DNA of 64,000 nucleotides from Gemmata sp. (GCA_025055115.1 JANWYJ010000080.1:1-64000), one strand, 5' to 3'. Positions 43,152 to 53,999 are shown, counted from the stretch's first letter. Notes: generated from the letters alone by a model not told the origin. Numbers and translations: made by a program.

Positions 43152-44153
43152 ATGAGGCTCAAGGAAGGGCCGCTGGGAATGATCACCAACCGCCCCGTCG
43201 TTGGACGACTCGACACGCCCCCACATTTCCCCGCGATCGAATGGGAGGAGGCCGCCTGCCCCCAATGCGGGTCGAACTCCACCGAGCTATTCTTGGAAGC
43301 TCCCGACCCCCTTCCGCCCGAAAACCAAGGCCTCATTTTCGCCGTTGTACGCTGTTGCGAATGCCATTTGATCTACACCAATCCCCGACCTTCACCAAAC
43401 TCGATCAGCCGCTTTTATCCTGCGGACTATCGTCCACACCGCCGCGCCAGCAAAATGCGGCAAACTCGATCTGTACACAATTTGTACAGCCGTCTTTTTG
43501 GTCGCCCTTGCCAAGAGCGTCGCGGCTTGTTGCCCTGGCCGAAGCCGGGGCGCTTGCTCGACTTCGGCTGCGGCGGCGGAAGTTTTTTGAAAACGATGGC
43601 CGAGCAAGGCTGGCAAGTGACTGGCCTGGATGCCGCGGTGGGCGCTGTCGAACATGTGCGCGATCAACACGGGCTGACCGCCCTCGTCGGCACCCTGCCC
43701 CATCCCGATCTGCAACCCTGTTCGTTCGACGTCATCACCATGTGGCACTCGCTGGAACATGTCCATCAACCGTTGACGATCCTGCGGGAAGCTTATCAGC
43801 TCCTCATTCCCGGTGGGCAGTTGATCGTCGCGACTCCGAATATTGCGAGCTGGCCTTTCCGCTTTTTCCGCACGTCCTGGTTCGGTCTCGATCTGCCGCG
43901 GCATCTGACGCACTTCACGCCCACAACGCTCCGGATGATACTTGAGAATGCCGGGTTTCGCCTGAAATCGCTGCGGCCGCTACGGCATAGCGATTGGCTC
44001 CGCTCCAGTGCCCGATTGGCTCAGCGGCACCACCACGGTGGACTTCTCACCCAAACCCTGCGCTGGAAACCGCTGGCTAAGTTGGCCGCTTGGCTGTGCT
44101 ACCTGGCCGGGCAAAGCGACTGCATCCTCGCCATCGCCGAGCGCCCCGCCTGA
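43152..44153 (+). CDS. Class I SAM methyltransferase with zinc-ribbon N-terminus
   Basis: 333 residues. Residues 35-75 contain the CPQCG and CCECHLIY pairs of a treble-clef/zinc ribbon typical of sugar or lipid methyltransferases. The Methyltransf_23-like core follows: LLDFGCGGGSFLKTMAEQGWQVTGLD, MWHSLEHVHQPLTILREAYQLLIPGGQLIVATPN and the LPRHLTHFTPTTLRMILENAGF segment. Such proteins are often encoded in polysaccharide or O-antigen clusters; here it stands alone. The start may be ATG 43152 or ATG 43182 (MITNRP). The substrate is unknown. Confidence 0.85.
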   Translation: MRLKEGPLGMITNRPVVGRLDTPPHFPAIEWEEAACPQCGSNSTELFLEAPDPLPPENQGLIFAVVRCCECHLIYTNPRPSPNSISRFYPADYRPHRRASKMRQTRSVHNLYSRLFGRPCQERRGLLPWPKPGRLLDFGCGGGSFLKTMAEQGWQVTGLDAAVGAVEHVRDQHGLTALVGTLPHPDLQPCSFDVITMWHSLEHVHQPLTILREAYQLLIPGGQLIVATPNIASWPFRFFRTSWFGLDLPRHLTHFTPTTLRMILENAGFRLKSLRPLRHSDWLRSSARLAQRHHHGGLLTQTLRWKPLAKLAAWLCYLAGQSDCILAIAERPA

Positions 44154-44170
44154 GACCGGCCGCCGGGACT

Positions 44171-44953
44171 CTACAATTGATGCCGAATCGCCCACAAATC
44201 CGGGAAAACCGGTAAAAACAACGATTTCTTGAGAAACTCCACGCCCAACGATCCCCCCGTACCCCGTTTACTGCCAATCGTCCGCTCCACCAACTTGATG
44301 TGCCGATAACGCCATTCCTGCAAGCCTTCATCAAAGTCCGTCATCATTTCAAAGAGGATTTCAATATCAGGCCGGGTTTTGTACAGACGCAGCATACCTT
44401 CCTGAAGGTTGGGATGCGGAATGGTCGGCAACGTCCGGTCGCGGGTGCGTAACTCCTCGGGAATTTCGATTCCGCAGTGGGCGAGAAAGTCGTAGAACGC
44501 CTCAACGACAGAGGGTTGGTGAAGCCGCTGCAGCAGCCGTTCATACGCAGGCGATCCGGGAGGATGAAAGCGAAGCATCTCAGCGCGCTTGTAACCGAGG
44601 ATGAACTCCAATTCCCGAAATTGGACCGATTGAAAGCCGGAGGCCGTTTCCAACCGATCCCGGAAACTGTTGAACGACATCGGCGTGAGGGTTTCCACGA
44701 TATCAACTTGCTCGACCGCGACCTTCATAATCGTTCGCAACCGTTTGAAGGTACTGATCGACTCATAGACGCGGTGTTCGCGGAGATCGACTTGGACTTT
44801 TTCCAACTCATGCAGCATCAATTTGAACCACAACTCATACACCTGATGAACGATGATGAAGAGCATCTCATCATGTTCGGGGGGCTGAGACCGCGGCTGT
44901 TGCAAGGCCAACAGTTGATCGAGATGGAGGTAATCGCTGTAGGTCAGTTCCAC
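44171..44953 (-). CDS. kynA: Tryptophan 2,3-dioxygenase
   Basis: Heme enzyme that opens the indole ring of tryptophan to N-formylkynurenine, the first step of the kynurenine pathway. About 260 residues, normal for bacterial TDO. Signature segments are DEMLFIIVHQVYELWFKLMLHELEKV, SFNSFRDRLETASGFQSVQFRELEF, and the heme-proximal His in YRHIKLVERTIGSKRGTGGSLGVEFL. The start GTG 44953 (VELTYSDYLHL) follows CGAGGATTAAC; the frame extends upstream to 45070 without family features. Later kynurenine-pathway genes are not here, but a fumarylacetoacetase elsewhere in the window shows another aromatic route. Confidence 0.95.
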   Translation of the reverse strand: MELTYSDYLHLDQLLALQQPRSQPPEHDEMLFIIVHQVYELWFKLMLHELEKVQVDLREHRVYESISTFKRLRTIMKVAVEQVDIVETLTPMSFNSFRDRLETASGFQSVQFRELEFILGYKRAEMLRFHPPGSPAYERLLQRLHQPSVVEAFYDFLAHCGIEIPEELRTRDRTLPTIPHPNLQEGMLRLYKTRPDIEILFEMMTDFDEGLQEWRYRHIKLVERTIGSKRGTGGSLGVEFLKKSLFLPVFPDLWAIRHQL

Positions 44954-45427
44954 GGCCGTTAATCCTCGAAGGCGATCGCGACCTGATCCACGGGCTGATG
45001 TGGATGTAATGTATCCGATTTCTGAGCGGAAGAGAGTTCGGCTCGGTCGGTCACTCCTCGCAAAAGCCAAGGAGGAACAATTCCGGGAACGGTGTCAAGG
45101 CCAGAATAGCGATTCGCCGATGAAATGCTTGCGATGGTTTGCGGTGGATTCACAACCCCACAGACATGAGTTGCGCGGATGGCGTCACCGGACCCCAGCC
45201 CGGCACGACCGCCATCCGGTGGGTGGGGAATGGCACAGCAGAAGACCTCACGGCCGCATTCCAGCCCGAGGTTGCCACGCTGCTGTCGCTGGTCGATCGG
45301 CTGCTTCGGCCCCCGACGAGAGGCCGGTCCCACAACCTCCCACCCCGACCGATCGGTTCCGGCTCGAGAGTTGTGCACCAGAGAGCAGACCGGCCACAGA
45401 TCGTGGCCACAGGCTGGCCTCTCCATG

Positions 45428-45495
45428 AAGCGACACCGCCGGAACCGATTCGGCCTGCCTCAGCAGAAGCGACACCGCCGGAACCGATTCGGCCT
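45428..45495. repeat. Direct duplication with 39-bp period
   Basis: AAGCGACACCGCCGGAACCG plus ATTCGGCCT occurs without mismatch at 45428-45456 and 45467-45495. The intervening 10 bp are unique. Part of the intergenic gap upstream of enolase. Confidence 0.9.
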
Positions 45496-45559
45496 ATCTC
45501 ACCATCATCCCCCTGCTCACCGAGGCTTCGCTCGATAGAGTAATGAATCCGCTGGCCTA

Positions 45560-45625
45560 GAGGTTGTTTCGAAACACCAGGATGGTTGTGGAATGCGGCG
45601 TATTTTCGGGTTTTGCAACAGCCTC
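45560..45625. mobile_element. IS-end/MITE-like relic, 66 bp
   Basis: Imperfect terminal inverted repeats GAGGTTGTTTCGAAAC (left) and GTTTTGCAACAGCCTC (right) enclose 34 bp, flanked on the outside by CTA and TAG. The right end resembles ends of several transposase-bearing insertion sequences of the IS4/IS5/IS1182 type (recollection, not a database match). A related end sequence, GGGTTTTGCAACGGCCTCT, stands alone at 21158-21176. No transposase gene is present. Confidence 0.45.
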
Positions 45626-45798
45626 TAGCTAAAACGCCGGTGCAAATATCCACCAATTGGCCTTCTTGGAAGCCATTCTCTTGACCAAATAGGCCAAGCA
45701 CATATCCCCAGATGCAGAGGTCGGCGCTGTGGTGTGAAACGTCCCCTCAGAGCTGTCGGGGTTTCCGGCAACGACCTGCGTGAATGACCGAATGTTGA

Positions 45799-47106
<1,308 letters not shown>

Positions 47107-47118
47107 TGGGGTGCCACC

Positions 47119-47709
47119 ATGCCGACATTTCTCATCGACCCGCCGCAGGGTGTTTATCTGCTTCTGGGCGGGTTGCTCATCGTCACGGGCTTGATCGCAG
47201 CGCAGAAGCCGGGTCGGCGGGCCATCATTCCCTTTGTGGTGGCCTTTTTCCTTCTTTTGGGGGTTTTCATCCTCGATCGCCTCGTCGAAAGCCCTCGCGA
47301 AGAGGCCCAACGCCGTTCGTATTTACTGGCTCTGGCGGCCGATGCCAAAAACCCGGACTTATTCACCGAGCAGATCGCCGACAACCTGCTGGTTCACACG
47401 ACGGGTGGCCAGACCAAAACCTTGACGCGGCAAGAAGTCCAGGAACATCGCTTCTGGGACGCGCTACGAAACTTTGAGGTCCGCATCACGGTTTGGGACT
47501 TCTCTCGGGACGATGTCCACTATCCGGATGACGACAGCGTGGAAATCGGGTTTATGGGCAAAGGAGAGGTTCGCGGCGGACCCACCATCCCTGTCTACAT
47601 TCGGACAACCTACCGTCGCCAAGCCGACGGTTCGTTCAAATTGAGTGCCCTACGGACTTTTGAAGCGCTCAATCGCAGCCAACCGTATGCGATTCCCCAG
47701 TTCCCGTAA
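47119..47709 (+). CDS. Small membrane protein with NTF2-like domain
   Basis: 196 residues. Two N-terminal membrane helices (GVYLLLGGLLIVTGLIAA and AIIPFVVAFFLLLGVFIL) followed by a soluble domain that looks like an NTF2/SnoaL fold: DAKNPDLFTEQIADNLLVH, FEVRITVWDFSRDDVHYPDD, VEIGFMGKGEVRG, VYIRTTYRRQADGSFKLSALRTFEAL. Probably membrane-anchored ligand-binding or adaptor; no catalytic motif. It is 12 bp after enolase. Its last nine codons are part of a 26-bp tandem duplication that crosses the stop. Confidence 0.75.
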   Translation: MPTFLIDPPQGVYLLLGGLLIVTGLIAAQKPGRRAIIPFVVAFFLLLGVFILDRLVESPREEAQRRSYLLALAADAKNPDLFTEQIADNLLVHTTGGQTKTLTRQEVQEHRFWDALRNFEVRITVWDFSRDDVHYPDDDSVEIGFMGKGEVRGGPTIPVYIRTTYRRQADGSFKLSALRTFEALNRSQPYAIPQFP

Positions 47710-47734
47710 CGTATGCGATTCCCCAGTTCCCGTA
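47684..47734. repeat. 26-bp tandem duplication across a stop codon
   Basis: CGTATGCGATTCCCCAGTTCCCGTA begins at 47684 and again at 47710. The first copy encodes the last residues and stop of the membrane protein; the second follows outside the gene, showing that the duplication was tolerated at the 3' end. Confidence 0.93.
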
Positions 47735-47891
47735 CTACGAACCGTTCGCGAACGCTCAACAGACGTGTTGATCCTGCTGCTCTCGGGGCCGTCAGGGGCC
47801 AGCTGTTTGAGGACTTCCTTGCTGTCCGCACCCCGAGTGCAAGTGGTCCAGAGTAACTCTGAAGATCGTCACTCTGAAGGGAGACGAGGAA

Positions 47892-50570
47892 TCACGGTTG
47901 CCGTTGCGGTGGTGGTGTCACGGGTCGGTACCAGCGTTCGGGAATCACCAGGGCTTGGCCTTCACCGATGCCTGCACTTTTGAAGACGTTCGGCCCCCGG
48001 AAACGGGCTTGGACCAGCAAGGCCGCTGTCCCCCCCGCGAAAGCGGTCGCCACACCCGGCCCATGAACCACGTCTGGGCCGATCACCGCGCGGGCCGGAG
48101 CCAGAATATCGGGTTTGACACGCAGAGTCAGGCCTGGGCCGCCGCCGGTCAGGGCGTTTTGGTCGCGGATGCCCACGGTAGTGGCCCCCAAGGCATCTCC
48201 GGGCAGACCCACCCCCGCCGCTGGCGTTGTGAATGACCGAAACACCACACGCGGTTCTTGCGGTTTGGTATTGAGGGTTTCCACAACAATCCGCGGATGG
48301 ATTTCCAAATCTCTGCGGAGCGCGGGTAGCGGCGGCTCGGCGGGAATGGGTGATGCGACAACCAGTGCATACCGACCATCCGCGGGCACGGTCCATTCCA
48401 ACATCTGCTCGAATACCAGATAACGGGCAGTCCGATAGACGATGTTGGGTGAACCGACCGAGCGGGCCACTTCGGCCATTTCGTCACTGGAACGGGTTTC
48501 GCCTCGGGGATCGATCTGCCGCCACACTGCCAGCTGCAGGGGGTAATAGGGAATGTCACTTTCGGGGAAGTTCGGATTGGCCGCTTCGCGCCATTGGACG
48601 ATGAAGCGAAGTTTTGTGTCTTTGCGTAGTTCGGTTTGGACCTGTCCGGTCGGCGTGCGAACGCCCAGGAAATTCATCTGTGGCGACCATTGACCCTCGG
48701 GCCATTGTGCCCCCGGCGGGGCGAATTCCATCAACCCATCCTGGTTGACATCGCGGAAAGGCCCCCCCCAGACACGATCAGCCGCAGGGCTAGCGGCTTG
48801 AATCCACACCAACGGCGGGGGGGGAAATGCCGCGGGGTCGCCGGCGCGCTTGACGATCCGCGGCTGTTGGGGGAAAGCCAAGCGATCCAAGGTGTTGGCC
48901 ATGTCGTGCAATGCGTCGAGAGGATAGCCAGATTCCCAAACGAGCGTGTTGACGAAAACCTGTGCGCCAGCCAAGGCGGTGGCGATTTCTCGTTGATAGG
49001 CATTAAAACGGCGAATCAAGGCCGCTACTTCCTCCTCCTTCTTCAAGATCGCTTCCAAGGCGGCCCGGGTTTTCTTACGTTGTTCGATGGCCGGTTGGGT
49101 ATCGCTGATGTCAGCCAGTGCGGCCCGATAGGCGAGGATAGCCTCGGTTTTGTCGCGTTCGAGGGTTTCCGCTTGTAACGTCAATTCGGCCAAACGCAGT
49201 TGTAGGGCATCCGTGTACGTCATTTCGCCGCGGGCTAGCCGCACAACGGTTTGTAGGAGGAAGAAACTTCCAGGGTCGATCCGGACAAGCACCAACTCGC
49301 ACTCGGGGGCTAAGGCCGCTAAGGCCCGTGCCGCCACGGTGCCTTGGCCCAGCCGCAGCGGGTCCGCAGGGGCCGGGGTCAATTCCGGGGTCAGGTCAAA
49401 CGTCAGGTCGATCATCTTCGTACGTGCCGGAAGTTCTTGCCCTATCAGCTTTTCGGCGCCGGTGAAGTCTGATCCCAGCACAACGACCTTAACGCCTGCG
49501 CCCTTGTAGCCCAACTTGTGCAGCTCCCCGACACCGGTGCTTTTGAGTATTTCCGCGACGGAGGCACCGTGGCCGTCTGGCTCGATGTGGATGGTCTCGG
49601 CCGCCTGTCGTGGTAAACGCACGTGGAGCACGCGCGGTTCTTGAGCCAAACGTTCAACAAATGCCAGGCGCGGTACGCGAATGCTAGCTACATTCCCAAT
49701 CACGCCATCCAACGATGCCCCCGCATACTGCCCCAACACCACACCGCGTAAGGCTTCCCGATCGGTGATGTTCTCATCCCAGACGACCTCCACCCGCAAG
49801 GGGCGATTTTGCGAATTGGGATCGAGCATCATGGCACGGAGGTCGGGCGAATATTTCAATTGGATCGGCACCAGTGGAGGTGGGTTGTAGCGTTCCGGCC
49901 GTTGGAGGTTAGGAACGATTTCCGCCCACTGAATCGGGTTGCGGTCCCGGAGGGGTGCGGGCAACTTTTCGACGGGAATGGCCGGTAAAAACCAACCACT
50001 GGGTTCGTAGCGCAGATCGTTTAAGAGACGTTCGAGATATTGGGCCGGCAGGTAGCCACGAATCAGCGTGTGCTGTTGGGTGTCGTAACCCAAAGCTTCG
50101 TGAAAGTCCAACATTTGGAGGTGGTGAACGACTTGCCGGTGCAGTTGCTGCTGGTAGAGTGCTGGCAAACCAGTACGAAGCCCGAGTTTGACTGCCACGA
50201 GCTGATCGGGTTCGGGGGTTGTGAATCCCGCCGGTGCAAAGAGGATGTTCTGAACGCGAACATCCTTCAAAACATCCATCACCTTGTCGCTCGGAATGGT
50301 GCCGATATGGCGTTCCGCGGTGGGGTCGAGGATGTCGAGGTCACGATCCGGGTCGTTTTTGCGCGCATCGTCGAAGCCGAGCGACTGCAGGTGCTGCTCG
50401 AGGGCCCGGTATTGACGGATGCGCTCGTCACGGTCGGCACGGATGCGGAAGCGGATTTGGATATCCAATTTCTCGGCTCGCGGTGGTTCCTTCACTTGCG
50501 CCAGGGCCGACGCCCCAGCAAGAAGCCCCCCCAATACCGCTAAAGCCAGTCGCGTGATGCTCGTGGTCAT
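47892..50570 (-). CDS. Secreted subtilase-like protein lacking the catalytic triad
   Basis: 892 residues with signal peptide (LALAVLGGLLAGASALAQ). Residues 30-325 are an unknown N-terminal region with beta-rich repeats. From 357 a subtilase fold is visible: GAGVKVVVLGSDFTG aligned to the Asp motif (D to G), GQGTVAARALAALAPECELVLVRI aligned to the His motif HGTxVA (H to Q), VWIQAASP where AAGN should be, and GPGVATAFAGGTAALL where GTSMAAPHVAG should be (Ser to Gly). A helical insertion (about 450-530) interrupts it. All three catalytic positions are therefore replaced, indicating a pseudoprotease used for binding. ATG 50570 chosen by the signal peptide. Stands alone. Confidence 0.75.
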   Translation of the reverse strand: MTTSITRLALAVLGGLLAGASALAQVKEPPRAEKLDIQIRFRIRADRDERIRQYRALEQHLQSLGFDDARKNDPDRDLDILDPTAERHIGTIPSDKVMDVLKDVRVQNILFAPAGFTTPEPDQLVAVKLGLRTGLPALYQQQLHRQVVHHLQMLDFHEALGYDTQQHTLIRGYLPAQYLERLLNDLRYEPSGWFLPAIPVEKLPAPLRDRNPIQWAEIVPNLQRPERYNPPPLVPIQLKYSPDLRAMMLDPNSQNRPLRVEVVWDENITDREALRGVVLGQYAGASLDGVIGNVASIRVPRLAFVERLAQEPRVLHVRLPRQAAETIHIEPDGHGASVAEILKSTGVGELHKLGYKGAGVKVVVLGSDFTGAEKLIGQELPARTKMIDLTFDLTPELTPAPADPLRLGQGTVAARALAALAPECELVLVRIDPGSFFLLQTVVRLARGEMTYTDALQLRLAELTLQAETLERDKTEAILAYRAALADISDTQPAIEQRKKTRAALEAILKKEEEVAALIRRFNAYQREIATALAGAQVFVNTLVWESGYPLDALHDMANTLDRLAFPQQPRIVKRAGDPAAFPPPPLVWIQAASPAADRVWGGPFRDVNQDGLMEFAPPGAQWPEGQWSPQMNFLGVRTPTGQVQTELRKDTKLRFIVQWREAANPNFPESDIPYYPLQLAVWRQIDPRGETRSSDEMAEVARSVGSPNIVYRTARYLVFEQMLEWTVPADGRYALVVASPIPAEPPLPALRRDLEIHPRIVVETLNTKPQEPRVVFRSFTTPAAGVGLPGDALGATTVGIRDQNALTGGGPGLTLRVKPDILAPARAVIGPDVVHGPGVATAFAGGTAALLVQARFRGPNVFKSAGIGEGQALVIPERWYRPVTPPPQRQP

Positions 50571-50763
50571 AGGTGAGTCTTCAACGCAGGCGTGGAATCT
50601 CACCTTCATCCTGACCGCCAATCCGTGAATTGCCAAGCCTCGGCGTGCAACAAATCGCCCGCCCCACCGGGAATCAAGCGAATAACCGGAACTCAGTCCA
50701 GCCCGAAACCGCGGAATTCCGGGATGAAACGATCGTATCGGCTCTCCGCCCTGGGGTGAGTGG

Positions 50764-52167
50764 TCACTTCACACGATCGGGCGCGAGTTTACCCAGGTTA
50801 TCGAAAAGGTGAACCAACGATGCCATCAGCTTCTTGAAATCGCCCTCATGCAAACTCTCATTGGGGGCGTGCGCGTTGCTGGCGGGGTCCTCGATGCCCA
50901 GCAACAGGGCCGGTGCGCCGCCAAACAGCTCGCACAATGGGCCGACAAAACCTATCGTACCGCCACAACCGATCGCCACCGGGTCGCAATCGAAGCCACT
51001 GCGCATGGCCGACAGAGCGGCTTCAAACGCGGGGCCGTTGGGGTCGGTCATCCACCATTCGACCGGTGGTCCTACCGGCGTCACCACGACGTCGCAGCCC
51101 CAAGGTGGGTTGCTCGTCAAGAAGGCCGTCAGTTGCTGAAGGACTTCATCCGGTTTCTGGTCAGGGACGATGCGGCAACTGACCAAGGCGGTCGCTTTAG
51201 GTAAAACCTGGTTCGACGCGCCTTTGATGGAACTTGCTTCTTGGGCGATCACCGTCACGGCGGGTCGGCGCCAGGTTTGAGCGTAGAAGTTATAGCCTTG
51301 TTCCATCGCGAATCGTGCGGTACCCACCATCCCGCACGTGGTGCGGAATTTTGCCTCATCGAAGGGGAGTTTATTGAACGCTTGCCGCTCTTTGTCGGTC
51401 AAGGGGCGCACGCGGTCGTAGAATTGGGGAATCGGCAGGGGGCTATTGTTCCAGTACAACCGGCCCAAAATGGCGTTGAGCGCGATTGCGGCATCGGGTA
51501 ACGCCCCGCCGACCATGCCACTGTGGACCGGAATTTTGGCCGTGTTCACTTCCACCTTGACGGTTACGATTCCGCGTAGCGAATAGGTGATGCTTGGAAT
51601 GCCGACTTGAATGTTTTCAGTGTCACAAACGATAATCACATCCGATTTGAGACGATTACGATGTGTCTCAAAGAATTTGAGGAGATTTTTGGAACCGATT
51701 TCCTCCTCACCTTCGACGAGCATTTTAACGTTCACCGGGAGGGTATTGCCAGTTTTCCGGTAGGCCGCGATTGCCGCCAGTTGTCCGACGATGGCTCCTT
51801 TGTCGTCGGCCGCTCCGCGAGCGTAGAGCCGTCCATCGCGACGGGTCAGCTTCCAGGGATCACTCTGCCATTGTTCGACGAAATTGACCGGTTGGACGTC
51901 GTGGTGGGCATAGAGAAAGACAGTCGGCTTGCCGGGGGCCTCGAGCCACTCCCCATAGGCATAGGGCATCGATTGCCCAACTCGCAGTATTTCCACATTG
52001 TGAAGCCCCGCATCGCGCATCTGATCGCAGGTCAGCTTCGCGGTACGGTCAATTTCCGGATTGTGTTCCCCATCGGTGCTGATGCTCTGAATCGCCACAA
52101 GGTCAGCCAGGTTGTGGACGATGTCTTCGTGGTTCTTCTCAAGCCAATTCAACGCCGCTTGTTTCAT
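50764..52167 (-). CDS. M20-family dipeptidase
   Basis: Metallopeptidase of 467 residues, probably cytosolic. Zinc-binding and catalytic motifs are complete: FLYAHHDVQPV (His and Asp), GAADDKGAIVGQLAA (bridging Asp), VEGEEEIGS (catalytic Glu pair), and the C-terminal SNAHAPNESLHEGDF (His). The bacterial-exopeptidase dimerisation domain lies near residues 210-370 (VPVHSGMVGG, ASNQVLP). The usual substrates are dipeptides or beta-alanyl peptides. ATG 52167 has GGAGG at about 9 nt. Solitary. Confidence 0.93.
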   Translation of the reverse strand: MKQAALNWLEKNHEDIVHNLADLVAIQSISTDGEHNPEIDRTAKLTCDQMRDAGLHNVEILRVGQSMPYAYGEWLEAPGKPTVFLYAHHDVQPVNFVEQWQSDPWKLTRRDGRLYARGAADDKGAIVGQLAAIAAYRKTGNTLPVNVKMLVEGEEEIGSKNLLKFFETHRNRLKSDVIIVCDTENIQVGIPSITYSLRGIVTVKVEVNTAKIPVHSGMVGGALPDAAIALNAILGRLYWNNSPLPIPQFYDRVRPLTDKERQAFNKLPFDEAKFRTTCGMVGTARFAMEQGYNFYAQTWRRPAVTVIAQEASSIKGASNQVLPKATALVSCRIVPDQKPDEVLQQLTAFLTSNPPWGCDVVVTPVGPPVEWWMTDPNGPAFEAALSAMRSGFDCDPVAIGCGGTIGFVGPLCELFGGAPALLLGIEDPASNAHAPNESLHEGDFKKLMASLVHLFDNLGKLAPDRVK

Positions 52168-52807
52168 AACACGTGCCTCCGAAGTTCCGGTCAGATCACT
52201 GTACCGGTCGGGGCAGTCAGGGTAAACCCGCTTCCGGAAGCTAGTCGAGGCATGAATCCGGAGGCTCGTCGAGGCATGGAGGATAGTATCAAGGCATGGA
52301 GGATAGTAGAGGCATGAACATGGAGTGCGTCACGCTCCTCAAGCAGGCGTTAGGGTGAACCCACTCCCGGAAGCGAAAAGAGGCCCAGGCCCCGTGGCAC
52401 GGTCGTGGTCTGCTGGCCATGGAGAGTCGTTTCCTTTGCTGGTGTCGGCGTTGCGGGCGGCGTCGGTGGCACGGTCGTGGTCTGCCGGCCATGGAGAAAT
52501 GCTCACTTGCTGAGGATGTCGGCCGAGTTGGAAAATGATGACAGGATTTCGACAAGATACTGCACGGTGGCCCCTAAAAAATGGGTCGAGCCGGCTCGTT
52601 GAAGGGACGCTGCCAACCCTTCAACAACACCGGCTCGACACTGTCGCTCCCACACGAGAAGGGGACGCTGCCAAACAACCCCCTCTCACTTTCTATGATG
52701 CGCCCGGCTGACCAATTATTGCCCAACTTGTGCATTTTTTCCTCTTGCTGCTGTAAATCGAAAGAGGATCATTAGTTCCGCCCACTCACGACTGACGGAC
52801 CATCACC
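52168..52807. other. 640-bp spacer with repeats and a long hairpin
   Basis: Three duplicated families: GAGGCATGGAGGATAGTA near 52270 and 52292; a 32-bp segment starting GTGGCACGGTCGTGGTCTGC at 52394 and again at 52466 (72-bp period); and GGGACGCTGCCAA at 52604 and 52661. Also the hairpin listed separately. Short frames in it follow these repeats and are not believed. Confidence 0.65.
52585..52639. other. Long imperfect hairpin upstream of sugar isomerase gene
   Basis: GTCGAGCCGG (52585-52594) pairs with CCGGCTCGAC (52630-52639), and inside it TTGAAGGG (52599-52606) pairs with CCCTTCAA (52617-52624), leaving a 10-nt apical loop and an internal loop. No T-run follows. It is about 170 bp upstream of ATG 52808 and could shape the 5' leader of that transcript or be a relic. 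Confidence 0.55.
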
Positions 52808-53704
52808 ATGAACCCACAACTATCCCGCCGAGCGTTCCTTCAAACCGCAACCGCCGCGACTGTGGCACTGGCCCACCCCCGCCCCACCCTCGCGACACAA
52901 CCCGCACGTTTCCAGTTGGGCTTGGTCACATACAACGTGGCGAAAGATTGGGACCTGCCCACCCTCCTGAAAGTCTGCCAACAGGTCGGAATCGCTGCCG
53001 TTGAATGTCGCACCACTCACAAACATGGTGTCGAACCTTCCCTAACCCCCCCACAGCGCAAAGCCGTTCGCCAACAATTCGCGGATAGCGGGGTGGTCTT
53101 CTGGGGCTGCGGAACCGTCTGTGAGTTCCATTCCGACAATCCCCAAGTTGTGACCAAAAACATCGAAGATTGCAAGCAGTTCATCGAATTGGTGAAAGAC
53201 CTCGGTGGCCGGGGCGTGAAAGTACGCCCCAATGGTGTGCCCAAAGGGGCTGATGAACAGAAAACGTTTGTGCAGATCGGGCAAGCTCTCCAGAAGTGCG
53301 GCAAAGCGGCCGCCGATGCCGGAGTGGAAATTTGGGTGGAAGTTCACGGAGCCATCACACAAATTCCCCGCAATATGAAAACCATCATGGAAGCCTGCGA
53401 TCACCCGGCGGTCGGCGTCTGTTGGAATTCCAACAACACTGATATCGACGACCCCAAAGCCACGCCCAAGTCCATTACCAAGTCTTTCGACCTACTCAAA
53501 AAATGGATTAAGTCCTGTCATATCAACGACTTAGAAAACGAGGCCAAAGGCACATACCCCTACCGCGAACTCTTCGGCCATCTCCGCCGCCTCGGCTACG
53601 ACCGCTACACGCTCTGCGAAGTGGGACGAGCCTACAACGTGGACGAGGGTATCGCATTCCTGAAGAAGTACAAAGCCCTGTGGGAAGAACTCACGAAAGG
53701 TTGA
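52808..53704 (+). CDS. Tat-exported sugar phosphate isomerase/epimerase-like protein
   Basis: 298 residues. The N-terminus SRRAFLQTATAATVALAHP is a twin-arginine signal peptide. The rest is a TIM barrel of the xylose-isomerase-like (AP_endonuc_2) family: FQLGLVTYNVAKDW, VECRTTHKHG, VKVRPNGVPKGADEQ, VEIWVEVHGAITQIP (conserved Glu and His), VGVCWNSNNTD, KSCHINDLENEAKGTYPYRELFGHLRRLGYDRYTLCEVG. Such exported members are plentiful in planctomycetes and are thought to act on sugars; the reaction cannot be named. A 15-bp duplication (GTTGATTCGACATCG) straddles the stop at 53702. Confidence 0.88.
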   Translation: MNPQLSRRAFLQTATAATVALAHPRPTLATQPARFQLGLVTYNVAKDWDLPTLLKVCQQVGIAAVECRTTHKHGVEPSLTPPQRKAVRQQFADSGVVFWGCGTVCEFHSDNPQVVTKNIEDCKQFIELVKDLGGRGVKVRPNGVPKGADEQKTFVQIGQALQKCGKAAADAGVEIWVEVHGAITQIPRNMKTIMEACDHPAVGVCWNSNNTDIDDPKATPKSITKSFDLLKKWIKSCHINDLENEAKGTYPYRELFGHLRRLGYDRYTLCEVGRAYNVDEGIAFLKKYKALWEELTKG

Positions 53705-53797
53705 TTCGACATCGCGTTGTCGAGATCGAGTTGATTCGACATCGACATGGAAAGTAGCATCCACAAGACAAAGTGGCATCCGCAAGACAACGGAATG

Positions 53798-53838
53798 TTC
53801 CCTCCCAACCGTCCGCGCGGAGGACGGTTGGAAGGGAG
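53798..53838 (+). terminator. Strong hairpin after the sugar isomerase gene
   Basis: Arms 53798-53814 and 53822-53838 pair at 16 of 17 positions (CCAACCGTCC / GGACGGTTGG core) around a 7-nt loop. It lies about 95 bp past the stop codon and upstream of the next gene. No T-tract follows (GGGCAATTG), so it may be an mRNA-stabilising or intrinsic-like terminator. Confidence 0.6.
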
Positions 53839-53999
53839 GGCAATTGTATGCCGAACCGATTCGCCTACGGTCCAGATGGGTTGCACCGGCACCGACTCTC
53901 CGCACGCACCGCTTGCTTCCTTCATCGAGTTGCGACACAATAACTGTAAGGGGTGGAGGGGCTATCAGGGTCTCTTCCCAATCACGAGGAGGCGACCTC

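Noticed and set aside
45139-45543. Pro-rich 134-residue protein
   Set aside because: Repeats (PPEPIRP) come from the DNA duplication at 45428; the other part has no protein-like pattern.
47892-50570. Active subtilisin-like protease
   Set aside because: All catalytic motifs are replaced, as noted in the finding.
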